This document shows positions 43,001 through 51,300 of a stretch of 64,000 nucleotides of DNA, in pieces. The notes under the pieces are model-generated. The model had not been told where the DNA came from and did not search any database. It was given only the letters and a program-made list of their open reading frames with translations. The translations under genes and the position numbers were made by a program. The first letter of the stretch is position 1. Every line of letters starts with the position of its first letter. The stretch comes from Prorocentrum cordatum (lineage: Eukaryota > Sar > Dinophyceae > Prorocentrales > Prorocentraceae): positions 578,183-642,182 of the forward strand of contig CAUYUJ010015027.1 of the NCBI GenBank assembly GCA_963575745.1, written 5' to 3'.

Positions 43001-46000
43001 GGACGTTCACCAGCATCCACACCATGGTCCAGGAGCAGGGCGACCGCATGGAGACGGCCCTCGTCCAGATGGCGTCGCGCCCGGCGATGTCGGAGCAGGA
43101 CATGCAGAGGGTAGTCCAGATGTTGACGGCGGCGCTCGGAGCGGGCGGCAGCCAGGACTAGGATCGCTTCGTCGAGTATGCGACCTAGGAATCGAGGAGG
43201 ATCCGAAGCGGATCCAGTTAAGGAAGCTAGGAGCCAGCTCGACGTCTCCGAGGGGCCTGTTCGTCAAGGATCTTGGGGTAGTTTTGAACCGATCCAGGGG
43301 GAAAGAATATGTTCGAAAAACTTCCAGGAGAATCCTCGGGCTCTGGGATGAAGAAAACGACAGGCTCCTTTCGGGCCCGGAGCTTTGCCGGCGCGAGGGG
43401 TGGGTCCCGGGGGCTCTTCCCTATAAGGAGCGCAGAGAATTTTTCACTGCGCTCGCGATCGGGGCGAGCGGTGGCCAGCCCCCCTCTTGTTTACTCCCCT
43501 CGAATCCCCGATGGATTGACATTCAGGGCCCTCGCGGGGTCCCTATCTTCTCAGGACTCTGGGCCGCCTCAGGCTCGCGTGAGATTTCGGATGCAGTAAG
43601 TGCCTCTTCGCCCGACGAGCTGCAGGTCACCTTCTGGTGCGAAAAGAGGGGAGGCAGGAGGGAAGGTAAAGAGGTGCAGGTGGTGGAGGAGGACCAGTTC
43701 GCTGCGGCGGCCCTAGACGGCCTAATCGAGATCGCTCCCGCGCCCCCGTCCGCCCCCCGGAAGGCACGCGACGCTACCGCGCGCGCCCTAGACGGTCTCG
43801 GCCTCAGGAGGGGCCGCCGGGCCCGTCGTAAGATTGCTAAGGAAAAGGAGCAGGCTCGTGGGGGTACGGTCGTCCTGGAGCTGTTCAGTCCGGCCAAGGT
43901 CTCGGCCGAGCTGGAGCGTCGCGGCTTTAAGGTTTCCCCCGCGCGCGATATCTTGACTGGAACCGACCTCCTTACCCCAGAAGGCGAGGCCCGCCTTTGG
44001 CAACGGCTCGAGGAGGATGCCCCCCTCCACGTGCTAATGACGCCCATGTGTAAGGCCTTTTCCGCCCCGCGTGCCTCCAACTGGGGGCGGATGGACCCTG
44101 TCCTTGAGATTTGGGGGGAGGAGAGGGGTCTGGCGGCCTTCCAGCTGTGTATGAAGATAGCCGAGCTTCAGGTTTCGAGGGGGCGCTTCTTTGCTCTGGA
44201 ACACCCGGCGTCGGCGAGCTCGTGGAAGCTCGAGTCCACTCGTCACATCCTTGGACTTCCGGGGGTGAGCCGCGAGACCCTGGATCAGTGTATGCACGGA
44301 CTGTCGGTTGACGGAGAGGGGCTCTCCAAGAAGCCGACCTCGATCATGTCTAACTCTCCTCCCCTGCTTGCTCACTGCCGACGCCGCTGCTCCGGTGATC
44401 ACTCACGCGTTCACCTAGTCGGCCGCGCCAGGACCAGCGCAGCGGAGAAGTTCCCGCGGGAGCTAGTGATGAGCCTGGCGACCGGAGTTGAAGACTCCGC
44501 GTGGGTCTTCCACCGGCGAGAGCAAGGCTCCGAGGAGCCCGACTCAGAGGGGGCCGATTGGCATTTCCCCGTCGAGGAGCGGGATCCCGAGCCCTCCGGG
44601 GCTGAGTCTCAGGGGGAACATCCCAGTCCCCAGTTCCCGGCCCCGGGGACCAAAAGCGGAGGGCTCTCCGGGGAGCTCCAGAGGGAAGTCGCTAGACTCC
44701 ACGCGAACCTCGGCCATCCTCGTGATGAGGACTTCTTGCGAGCCCTTCGTGTGGCAGGCGCGCGCCCCGAAGTTTTGACTTGGGTGCGGGATTGTTTCAA
44801 GTGTGATCAATGCTCGTCCCACTCGAGGGCCAGTTGGAGGAGGAAAGCCCACCTTCCCCACACGTATGCTTTCAATAAGATGATCGCCGTGGATTTGTTT
44901 TATGTGGATGTCCTAGGCAAAGCCACGCCCGTTCTCAACGTGATTGATCACGGGACCTCCTTCCAACAGTGCTGTCTGCTCTCAGACGATACCGCCAAGA
45001 CGGTCTGGGCTGCGTTCTCTCGCTGGTGGTTGAGGCCTTTCGGGGCCCCTGAGATGGTGATGAGCGACGGCGGTGGGGAGTTTGAGGGGGCGTTTGCTCG
45101 GGGATGCGAGCACATCGGCATTCTGCACCACGTTATCCCGGCCAACTCCCCTCATCAGAATGGCAAGTGCGAGCGTCACGGCGGAATCGTCAAGGATGCG
45201 TTTTCCAAAGCTGCCCTCGCCGTGAGCCCGACGTCGGCCGAGGAGACCGACCTGCTATTGTGCGAGGTTATAGCCGCGAAGAACCGTGGCTTCCATCGCG
45301 GGGGGTATTCTCCGTCCCAGCTGGTCTTCGGACAGAATCCTCGCATGCCCCGCTCGCTCCTGTCCGACGATCCCCTGGACCTTATCCGATCTGAAGACGT
45401 GGCCCAGATGTCTATCGATCTTGATTCAGCCGCGGGGGCTTTTGCGAGGCAGCATCGTATCCGCGAGGAGGCCCGGCGAGCTCTTATGTCACTGGATGTC
45501 AAGTCCAGGCTTTCGGAGGCCGCCAAGGCCCGCCTCCATTCCGACCGCGAGTTCCGCCCGGGAGACTGGGTGTATGTATATAGGCGCATCACGACCGCGA
45601 ACCGCTCGCACTCTTTGCAGCGCGATCGCTGGACTGGCCCAGGCGTGGTGATATACCAGGCGGGCGGCTCAGGAGGCAGCAGGGGCGGGACAGTGCGGGT
45701 GGCCATGCGATCCAGGCTTCTCAAATGCACGGCGGAACAGGTTCGTCCCGCGACCCGATCGGAATCACTCGGCGCCGAGCTGCTAGAGAGCACGGCTTTT
45801 GACAAGCTGCGCGAGGAAGTGCGGAACCCCGGGAAGAGGAGCGGCGCCGTCGACGTGGCGGCCGAGGGGCCCCCTCCCCCTGAGGCTTTCGATGTCCCGG
45901 ACGTCGCTGCGGCGGCCCCAGGGGATCTCTCAGGGAGAACGCTGCCGCTCCAACTTCCCGAGGTCCCGCAGGCCTCTGCCGCCCTGGCCCGTCCCTCGCG

Positions 46001-49000
46001 GCAAGTGTCCGAGGACACCAGGGTCCCGTCTGCTGAGGCGGGCTCCCTCGCTCCAGACGAGTCTGTTTCGGCGGGCCCCCCGGTCCCTTCCCCGGCGCCC
46101 TCGGAGGGCGAGTCGAGGCCTGAGTCCAGGCCCGCCAGCGGGGCCCTGGGGCCCAGGTCTTCCCGATCGAAGCAGCCGAAGCCGACTCCGATTGAGGAGC
46201 TCGGTCCCGCGCCTTCGGTCCGGGAGAGGATTCAGGAGCGAGAGGCCCACCAGCTCGAGCAGGCCTCGCCCGCGGCTGGTTCAGCCGCCCCCGCCGAGTC
46301 AGCCTCGGCGTCCCCGTTCGGCGAACTTCCGGAGAGCCTACGTCAGGCCCTGGACAGAGCGGCGCCCGCTCGCCCGCCTCCGGATCTGGGAAGATACGTC
46401 GCAGCTGATGTGCCCATGGCCGCTGCGGCTCGTCGTCTCGGCTCCGGCCGCGATATTTCCGTGCCCCGGGCGAGAGCGTCCAGTCGGACCGCCTCAGCCC
46501 CCGTTACCGATCGAGAGGAACCCCGAGCCCGAAGCAGATCCCCAGAGGCGAACGCCACGGTCTGGTTGGCCGAGGCCAAGTCCAGGGATGACGGTGAAAG
46601 CACCGAGGCCGGCGAAGATGTGGGAGCCTGCGGAAGTGAGGACCTCTGGTCATCCTGGGACTCGGATCAGGATAAGATTTTGGTTGAAGAGCTGCGTGAG
46701 TGGTCCGCCCGATCGGAGGCTCCCGATTTTGCTTCGTTCTTCTTAGACGACCCCGATGCCGAGGTCAGTTTTGCCTTTTTGGCTTCGGCGGGCCAAGGGA
46801 AGAAGGTGAATCCCCGAGGGGCGGAGGTCCGCCTGAAGGATCTATCGCCAGAGGATCGGATCCGCTTCGCGGCCGCTGACGCTAAGGAATGGGAAGCGAT
46901 GTTGGCCACAGGGGCCGTGAGAGTACTATCAGCAGAAGAGTCTCGTTTGGCCCGCCGTCGCCACCCAGACCGCATCCTTTCTTCCAGAATGGTGCGTAGG
47001 CTGAAGCCCGTCGAGGGGGTGGGGTCCCTTCCCACCCCCAAGTCGAGGTGGTGTGTGCACGGACATCAGGACCCGGACAGTGAAACGCTTGAGGTTTACA
47101 GTCCGACCCCCCAGTCTGAGAGCGTCCTTCTGGCCCTCCAAATCGTGTGTTCCATGGGATGGTCCCTGTCGGTGGCGGACGCCAAAATCGCGTTCTGTCA
47201 AAGCCGAAAGTTGGAGCGTCCCCGGGGGTCCATCTTCGTGGAGCCGTGCGCAGGGCTGCCAGTCGGCCCGGACCGACTGATCGAGCTGGTTGCGCCCGTA
47301 TATGGGCTCAATGATGCCCCGTTGCTGTGGCATCGGACGCTGACTGACTGGCTCGCGTCCGAGGGTTTCGTTCGCTCGCTTCTGGAACCGTGCCTGTGGC
47401 TGAAAAGGAGTCGCACTGGTGCCCTGGAGGGTATTGTAGTCATCGAGGTGGATGATCTCATCGTGTCGGGGACTCCGTCTTTCCAGGACTTGTTCAGGCA
47501 GCATGCCACCGCCCGTTTCAAGTTTGGCAAATGGCAGACCGGCGAGGCCGATTACGCCGGGCGCCATCTGCGTCAGTTTAAGGACAGGATTACCGTCGAC
47601 CAAGAAAAGTACATTCGTGAGCAGCTGACGGTTTTTCCCCTCGAGCGCTCGCGTCGGGCGTGCCCGGAGTCTCTGCTGTCCCCGTCAGAGATTGCCTCCT
47701 ATCGAGCGGTCATCGCTCAAGTGCAGTGGGTTGCTCGTGAGTCTCGTCCCGACGTCGCCGGAGGAGCCTCGATTCTGGCGAGCGCGATGCCCAACCCCAC
47801 GGTTGCTCACGCGATCACCCTGGTGAAGGTGTGCAAGTTTCTGAAAGCCACGGCCGGCCAGAAGCTTATTATTTGGGCTCTCGACCCCCTGTCCCTGACG
47901 TATGTCACGGCTTCGGACGCCGGCGGTCCAGGGTCCGCCAGCAGAGGGGGTGCCCAGGGGGCCTGGCTGGTGATGGCCGCTGATGCTGCAATACGATCCA
48001 ACCAGCGCTCCAAGGTTTCGTTGATCTCGTGGCGTTCCCAAAGGTTGAAGCGCGCCATCAGCTCCACTGTGGCAGCTGAGACGCTCGCTCTGTCCAGTGC
48101 GGTGGCGGAGGCCCAGTGGTTCCAGGTGATGTGGAGGGACGCGGTCTTTGCCGACGTTCCCCGTCCCGACTGGGACCTCGGTGCTTCCCCCTTTTCGGTG
48201 ATGTTGGCGAAGTCGTGCGAGTTGGGAGAAAAGGCGTCCTCGCTCTCTATCGTGGACGCCAAGTCAGTGTTCGACACGTTGGCCCGGGGGTCCGCGGGGT
48301 CCCGGGCGGACCGTAGGAATGCCATTGAGCTGGCGGTGGTGAGAGATGCCCTCGCGAGCGTGGGCTCTCAAGTTCGCTGGCTTCCCCACGGGGGGATGCC
48401 GGCGGACCCGCTCACGCATGCGGATCCGGCTCGAGGGAATCTCGCCCTTCATGATCTGTTGTGCCGCGGGACCCTCTGCCTGATAGACGAGGGGGGACAC
48501 CTGGACGAGCGGTCGCTCAATTTGTCCCTCAAGAGCCGCTCTCGCGGCGCCTCCCGAAAGGCCCTTTCCGAGCAGGCCCAGAGAAGAGAGGGGGAGGAGG
48601 AGGAGGAAGAGAAGGCCCGGCCCGTCGCCCAGGAGAAGCGAAGCGCGGAGGAAGGTAAAGGAAGAGGCTCAGAGGTGGAGAGAGGAGACGGTGAGAAGGA
48701 GAGGAGATCTAAGACGAGGAGAAGAGGTGAGGAGGAGGAGGAGGAGGAAGAGGAGGCGGAGGAGGAGGTGGAGGGGACTCCCCCGCCGCAGGGAAGGCCG
48801 TCAGGCCCCGCCAACGCCGGCCCGTTGTCGGCGACTTCGAGGCGCCCCCCGGCGTTCCTCGTGGAGGAGGCGGGGACGTTTGTCGCCGTCATAGGGGGTC
48901 CTCGTTTTGAAGAGACAGTTTCGGCCACGAAAGTTGGGTCCGCTGTCCCCGTTTGGCCCCTGGGGGGGTCTCTCTTCGCTCCCTCTCGCTCTCCCTCTAT

Positions 49001-49067
49001 GTCCTCACTGTCGTGTAGCCGCTTAGGCTTAGGGTGCGAGTCCCCGGAGACTCATACGGCGTACTGA
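40026..49067 (+). CDS. Copia Gag-Pol polyprotein (3013 codons)
   Basis: The ATG at 40026 is the first in frame after the LTR and leader. Landmarks by residue: Gag helical core about 85-260; CX2CX4HX4C zinc knuckle, Cys370 to Cys383; aspartic protease, VDTAAA with Asp452; low-similarity linker 600-1045, where another frame is the protein-like one; methyltransferase-like domain 1280-1480; HX4H and CX2C pre-integrase zinc, His1559 and Cys1590; integrase Asp1623, Asp1681, Glu1716; reverse transcriptase ADAKIAF (Asp2385) and EVDD (2476-2477, in place of YVDD); RNase H Asp2631. A Glu/Arg-rich tail follows and the last 42 codons lie inside the 3' LTR. No stop interrupts it, so the copy may be active. 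Expression probably starts in the 5' LTR. Confidence 0.9.
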   Translation: MPDAEIQTDDQEDAEPAAWPDADDNWSETGWSEQGWRWGWGSGGRGARDEWWRGRDDGAWRDSDWHSAESWEVVAPRSRDFGPPPTWLGMEQLELYRLNVTAWSRRTGHLPESQAPRLVESLPLELQWKFKPLASSLMQPDGVQKALEHLSILNGERPGDRERLSHSHALFDYMIKRGESLTDYVLRRDQQLSDAEVHGLPLPDKVKARYLEEGANLSAQNKVNLRTLAQGKKDAASIRAALLQMDVAEQRVLPASQSLPVVKAFVQEYVPDPPEPYEDDDDDEIELPEEEAEAFLTAIEEQQLDEEEAIQVFAAVVEEKFGKEKRRSWTESRKLKAAKKTDRDFFSKRKAARPGFKRVGERDIRRRTRCANCGQRGHWASDCKNPYVSKADRLAKEKDGKFSAFTLFTNSDSDAYSYMDWGSKVSELLKACVTDASSFVSIKSLGTHALVDTAAAQALIGKREAKILDEALQEVGYCIHYDWTPVTGISASGIGGKTVPVGRAWVPVTLGGNGVVEFLILEQNCPPLLPAKLLAGLEGVIDLAGNVLAVSDGVLRRRVRVPLTTHPSGHRSVDLVQRPAASFKVSPEIQEHMPGARFLKDRRSAAAFVACLCCARACSSPSSSPPVESLGGSLGGQGGSDSGPNRSDSVQLARTSLRESEVGAAASRDEGSLEPRRTHAGGEVASAEAREEGAGPQEGRVRPRRDARGFEGDALVGRPARVRHADGHVGGLGGAVHAGPGAGGDARARGDDGGGGAELLRGPSVAPGEGASLAQAGHPHLLAHDDVHAHDAGGLQDAEPPQPVREGRPGRLPPPAPRPLGLREPARDLRQVHDARRSGVVSAFLGGGEASQGPAPAREREGQAREEEDQGGHQGDESSVEAGGGPLRPRRPVAASEAAAAGPGCSRGGGLSVSPEGELRSPDADGQGGRRVCPREATAASQGRPSHREGSRAEARGRQDGGADAPDDGARDAASAGGHEHRDRIPAHAEREDVHQHPHHGPGAGRPHGDGPRPDGVAPGDVGAGHAEGSPDVDGGARSGRQPGLGSLRRVCDLGIEEDPKRIQLRKLGASSTSPRGLFVKDLGVVLNRSRGKEYVRKTSRRILGLWDEENDRLLSGPELCRREGWVPGALPYKERREFFTALAIGASGGQPPSCLLPSNPRWIDIQGPRGVPIFSGLWAASGSREISDAVSASSPDELQVTFWCEKRGGRREGKEVQVVEEDQFAAAALDGLIEIAPAPPSAPRKARDATARALDGLGLRRGRRARRKIAKEKEQARGGTVVLELFSPAKVSAELERRGFKVSPARDILTGTDLLTPEGEARLWQRLEEDAPLHVLMTPMCKAFSAPRASNWGRMDPVLEIWGEERGLAAFQLCMKIAELQVSRGRFFALEHPASASSWKLESTRHILGLPGVSRETLDQCMHGLSVDGEGLSKKPTSIMSNSPPLLAHCRRRCSGDHSRVHLVGRARTSAAEKFPRELVMSLATGVEDSAWVFHRREQGSEEPDSEGADWHFPVEERDPEPSGAESQGEHPSPQFPAPGTKSGGLSGELQREVARLHANLGHPRDEDFLRALRVAGARPEVLTWVRDCFKCDQCSSHSRASWRRKAHLPHTYAFNKMIAVDLFYVDVLGKATPVLNVIDHGTSFQQCCLLSDDTAKTVWAAFSRWWLRPFGAPEMVMSDGGGEFEGAFARGCEHIGILHHVIPANSPHQNGKCERHGGIVKDAFSKAALAVSPTSAEETDLLLCEVIAAKNRGFHRGGYSPSQLVFGQNPRMPRSLLSDDPLDLIRSEDVAQMSIDLDSAAGAFARQHRIREEARRALMSLDVKSRLSEAAKARLHSDREFRPGDWVYVYRRITTANRSHSLQRDRWTGPGVVIYQAGGSGGSRGGTVRVAMRSRLLKCTAEQVRPATRSESLGAELLESTAFDKLREEVRNPGKRSGAVDVAAEGPPPPEAFDVPDVAAAAPGDLSGRTLPLQLPEVPQASAALARPSRQVSEDTRVPSAEAGSLAPDESVSAGPPVPSPAPSEGESRPESRPASGALGPRSSRSKQPKPTPIEELGPAPSVRERIQEREAHQLEQASPAAGSAAPAESASASPFGELPESLRQALDRAAPARPPPDLGRYVAADVPMAAAARRLGSGRDISVPRARASSRTASAPVTDREEPRARSRSPEANATVWLAEAKSRDDGESTEAGEDVGACGSEDLWSSWDSDQDKILVEELREWSARSEAPDFASFFLDDPDAEVSFAFLASAGQGKKVNPRGAEVRLKDLSPEDRIRFAAADAKEWEAMLATGAVRVLSAEESRLARRRHPDRILSSRMVRRLKPVEGVGSLPTPKSRWCVHGHQDPDSETLEVYSPTPQSESVLLALQIVCSMGWSLSVADAKIAFCQSRKLERPRGSIFVEPCAGLPVGPDRLIELVAPVYGLNDAPLLWHRTLTDWLASEGFVRSLLEPCLWLKRSRTGALEGIVVIEVDDLIVSGTPSFQDLFRQHATARFKFGKWQTGEADYAGRHLRQFKDRITVDQEKYIREQLTVFPLERSRRACPESLLSPSEIASYRAVIAQVQWVARESRPDVAGGASILASAMPNPTVAHAITLVKVCKFLKATAGQKLIIWALDPLSLTYVTASDAGGPGSASRGGAQGAWLVMAADAAIRSNQRSKVSLISWRSQRLKRAISSTVAAETLALSSAVAEAQWFQVMWRDAVFADVPRPDWDLGASPFSVMLAKSCELGEKASSLSIVDAKSVFDTLARGSAGSRADRRNAIELAVVRDALASVGSQVRWLPHGGMPADPLTHADPARGNLALHDLLCRGTLCLIDEGGHLDERSLNLSLKSRSRGASRKALSEQAQRREGEEEEEEKARPVAQEKRSAEEGKGRGSEVERGDGEKERRSKTRRRGEEEEEEEEEAEEEVEGTPPPQGRPSGPANAGPLSATSRRPPAFLVEEAGTFVAVIGGPRFEETVSATKVGSAVPVWPLGGSLFAPSRSPSMSSLSCSRLGLGCESPETHTAY
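42031..43161 (+). CDS. 376-aa ORF overlapping pol in another frame
   Basis: The frame is open from just after a TAG at 41980 to the TAG at 43159, with an ATG at 42031 (MKAASSRGGRTLAAK). It reads as genuine protein: a basic N-terminus, an acidic helix (LEATLELEAMTEEEEQ), HHWRRLVIRIFWHMTTF, a Cys/His block CPHPLHARWD...GKCM, a charged coiled coil, and MQQALADMNTVIESQRMQ near the end. The pol frame over the same bases is Gly/Arg/Ala/Asp/His-rich and looks accidental. Related elements, as I recall them, carry a CxHP...C block between protease and integrase, so this is probably a normal Pol segment reached here by frameshifting, splicing or its own ATG. Which of these is not decidable from sequence. 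Confidence 0.65.
   Translation: MKAASSRGGRTLAAKSPAPRRVKKEPALKRVAFDLGGMREASKEMLWSGAPPEYDTLMGTSEGWEELSMLDPALEATLELEAMTEEEEQNFYAGRQLLPAKVHHWRRLVIRIFWHMTTFTHTMLVAFKMPNLLNPSEKVDPDDCPHPLHARWDSENQHGTFGKCMTRGDRVWYQPFSEEEKLLRAQRRHENERAKLERKKTREAIKVMKAQSKQEVALFDQGDPWQHPKPQPPAPAARAAAASQSLPKASFDRPMLMVKAEEGYVPVKPPPPAKADPRTGRVPEPRPEAGKTAAPTRPMTVLEMQQALADMNTVIESQRMQNERTFTSIHTMVQEQGDRMETALVQMASRPAMSEQDMQRVVQMLTAALGAGGSQD
43864..44480 (+). other. Cytosine-methyltransferase-like domain inside pol
   Basis: Within the polyprotein, VVLELFSPAKVSAELERRGF resembles motif I of C5 cytosine methyltransferases (DLFSG...G). TPMCKAFSAPRASN resembles motif IV (PCQxFS) with a Cys at residue 1342. FALEHPASASSW resembles motif VI (ENV/ENP). 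KPTSIMSN...HCRRRC resembles the later T.(W/M)(S/T)N block. It sits between the overlap ORF and integrase. Methyltransferases captured by retrotransposons of dinoflagellates have been described (de Mendoza and colleagues). Whether this one is active or only a fold relative is unknown; motif I and IV deviate from consensus. Confidence 0.55.
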
Positions 49068-49130
49068 AAGAGAGCTCCTCCCGTCCCTCTCATAGCCATC
49101 GTGTCGCGATAGGCCCCCGACCCTGTGACA
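48944..49130 (+). repeat. 3' LTR (187 bp)
   Basis: Matches the 5' LTR at 186 of 187 positions. The stop of the Gag-Pol frame (49065-49067) lies inside it. The sequence just upstream (GAAAGTTGGGTCCGC) is a poor polypurine tract; a long purine-rich stretch lies further up at 48585-48780. Confidence 0.95.
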
Positions 49131-50635
49131 CCCCGGCGGCAAGTCGGGGCGACTCAGGCACCCCAGGAACGCTCTCGGCGAGGCGCAGCTGCTGGAACGC
49201 ACCCCGATCGTGGAAAACACGTCCGAATAGTCGAGAAGTCGAGAGTCGTAGAACACGCCGAGGATCATAGAACACGCCCGACAACCTCGAACCTCGAATT
49301 CCCCCCCCCCCCGAGCCTGCTTGTGCATTTGCCTGCCCCGCCCGCCCCCGCGAGAGCGCGCACGCGCGCGCGGGCGGGCCGCAGTTCTGGCGGGGCGCCC
49401 GCGCATCGCGGCCATGGTGGCGGCGGCGCTCGCCGCGCGGCGCCCACGGGCTGGTGGGCTGGGGCGCCTCGCGGCCGCGGGCTGGTGGGCGGAGGCGGGC
49501 CGGCCTCCTCCTCTATCCTTTTCTCCTCCTCTACCCTCCTCCTCTTCCCGCTCCTTCTGCCTCCACATCCTCCCGCATCATCTCTCCACCTCCTCGCCGC
49601 CCAGTCGCCCAGTGAACGCCGGTAGGAGTCCGATATTCCACCCCGCCCAGACACGCGCGGATTCGCTTTCGGGCCTATCGCCGATCTATCGGATCGGCCA
49701 TGTATCACAAATTCCAGGCCGACGTTTCCTCCCTTGAGCCGGACCGCCCTAACGTTCCCCTTCGGTGGCGGGCGAGGCCTAGACATTACGCTTTTATACC
49801 AAAAGAGGATGAGGATATTCGCAGTTTCCGCTGGCCTCCGAGGGCTGTTTCCGGGCCCCGATGTTGTGAAAAAGTATTCTGGGATAAGAAGCTTGACCCC
49901 AGGACGGGGTCGAGAGATCCAGGGCCCGCGCATCGAAATAGATCGCGACATTGGAGGTTTGGGGAACATGGGGAGGAGGAGCAGGAGGACCAGGACGAGG
50001 AGGACTAAGATTTTCGCAGTCTCTGACATTGTTCCGGGGGGGTCCTCGTGGCCATGTTTGCACGCTGCTTTACACACTGCTCAGGATGGTGTCCAGGGTT
50101 GTCCAGGGATCGAACTTGAGCAAACATCTTGAGGAAGACCAGCCCCGTCGCGAACAGCGAACACCCGACGACTTAATGTTCAAGAGCTCTGGGCATCTGG
50201 AGGCCCATGTTTCAAACCCCGGGCCGTTGGAAAACGACCCGCGACGAAAAAAATCCTTGGGACGTGGTCGATATGTTTTTCACACCTCCAGGGCTCTCGA
50301 GTCTTGCCGGGACCAGCGCGGCCCCCTCAAAACGCCGTCTCGGGCGTCCTGGGGATGATGGATCCGTGTCGACATCTCCGAGAGCGCCTGCGTAGCTCAA
50401 AGCATCTTGAGATGTGCTGTTGACGGTGCTGGGGCCTTGGGACTGCCTCCTGAAGCCGAGCCGCGACACGGAAGCGGGCGCCCCGATTCTTGTCGCGGCG
50501 CCCAGCGGCAATGGGCATTGGGCCTCAGAGTCAAGCTTTGGGCCCGTTCCAGAGCGTGCTCTGACCGACCAGGATACCAAGTCGAATCCAGCCGTGGCCA
50601 CGAGGACCCCCGAAGACCTCCGAAAAGTTAATCGC
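49131..50635. other. 3' flank of Copia element, no gene supported
   Basis: Overlapping Arg/Pro/Gly-rich frames on both strands, a poly-C run at 49301-49312 and CCT tracts near 49500-49560. Nothing resembles a domain. Confidence 0.4.
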
Positions 50636-51080
50636 CATGCTTGCTTGCGTGCGTCGTCGTCGACGCCCAGGCCTCCACCCGCCTCACGCGGCCAGCGGCG
50701 GCCGGCATTGCGACGACGCCGACGACACAACAGCAATGACGGTGGCGACGACACAACAGAACGACGACGACGACGACGCTGGCCGCCAGCCGCGAGAGGC
50801 GGGCGGAGGCACGACGACGGCGACACCAGTAGCAATGACGACGACCACGACGACCACGACGATCACGACGGCGATCACGACGACGACGACGGCCACGACG
50901 ACGACGGCGGTCACGACGACGACGACGCCGACGACGACGGCCACGACGACCAAGACGACGACGACGACCACGACGGCAGCAATGACGACGACAACGACGA
51001 CCCTGGCGACCACGACGAGCACGACGACCACGACGGCGATCACGAGGACGACGACGACGACGACCACCACCACGACGACC

Positions 51081-51113
<33 letters not shown>

Positions 51114-51300
51114 ACGACGACCACGACAACGACGACGACGACGAGCACGACGACCACGATGGCGATCACGAAGACGACGACGACGACCACGACGACCACG
51201 TCAACGACGACGACGACGTCGACGACCGACGGCGATCCCGACGACGACGACCATGGCGGCGACGACGACGACGGGCGGCGGCGGCGGCGATGTCTCATTC
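50636..51300. repeat. GACGACCAC trinucleotide-type repeat
   Basis: Long impure (GAC)n with GACCAC units. It reads as Asp/His, Thr or Val runs in different frames. The strongest part is about 50830-51240. Confidence 0.88.

Larger units (their letters stand above)
39720..49130 (+). mobile_element. Ty1/Copia LTR retrotransposon, nearly intact, 9.4 kb
   Basis: Two 187-bp LTRs (39720-39906 and 48944-49130) begin TG and end CA and differ at one base, so insertion is recent. CCCC flanks both ends (39716-39719, 49131-49134), a possible 4-bp target duplication, although such a sequence is easily fortuitous. One long frame carries Gag, zinc knuckle, protease, methyltransferase-like domain, integrase, reverse transcriptase and RNase H, in Copia order (integrase before RT). 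Confidence 0.95.

Noticed and set aside
39716-49134. CCCC as proof of a target-site duplication of the Copia element
   Set aside because: It is kept only as possible; Copia duplications are usually 5 bp and the fifth base does not match on either side.
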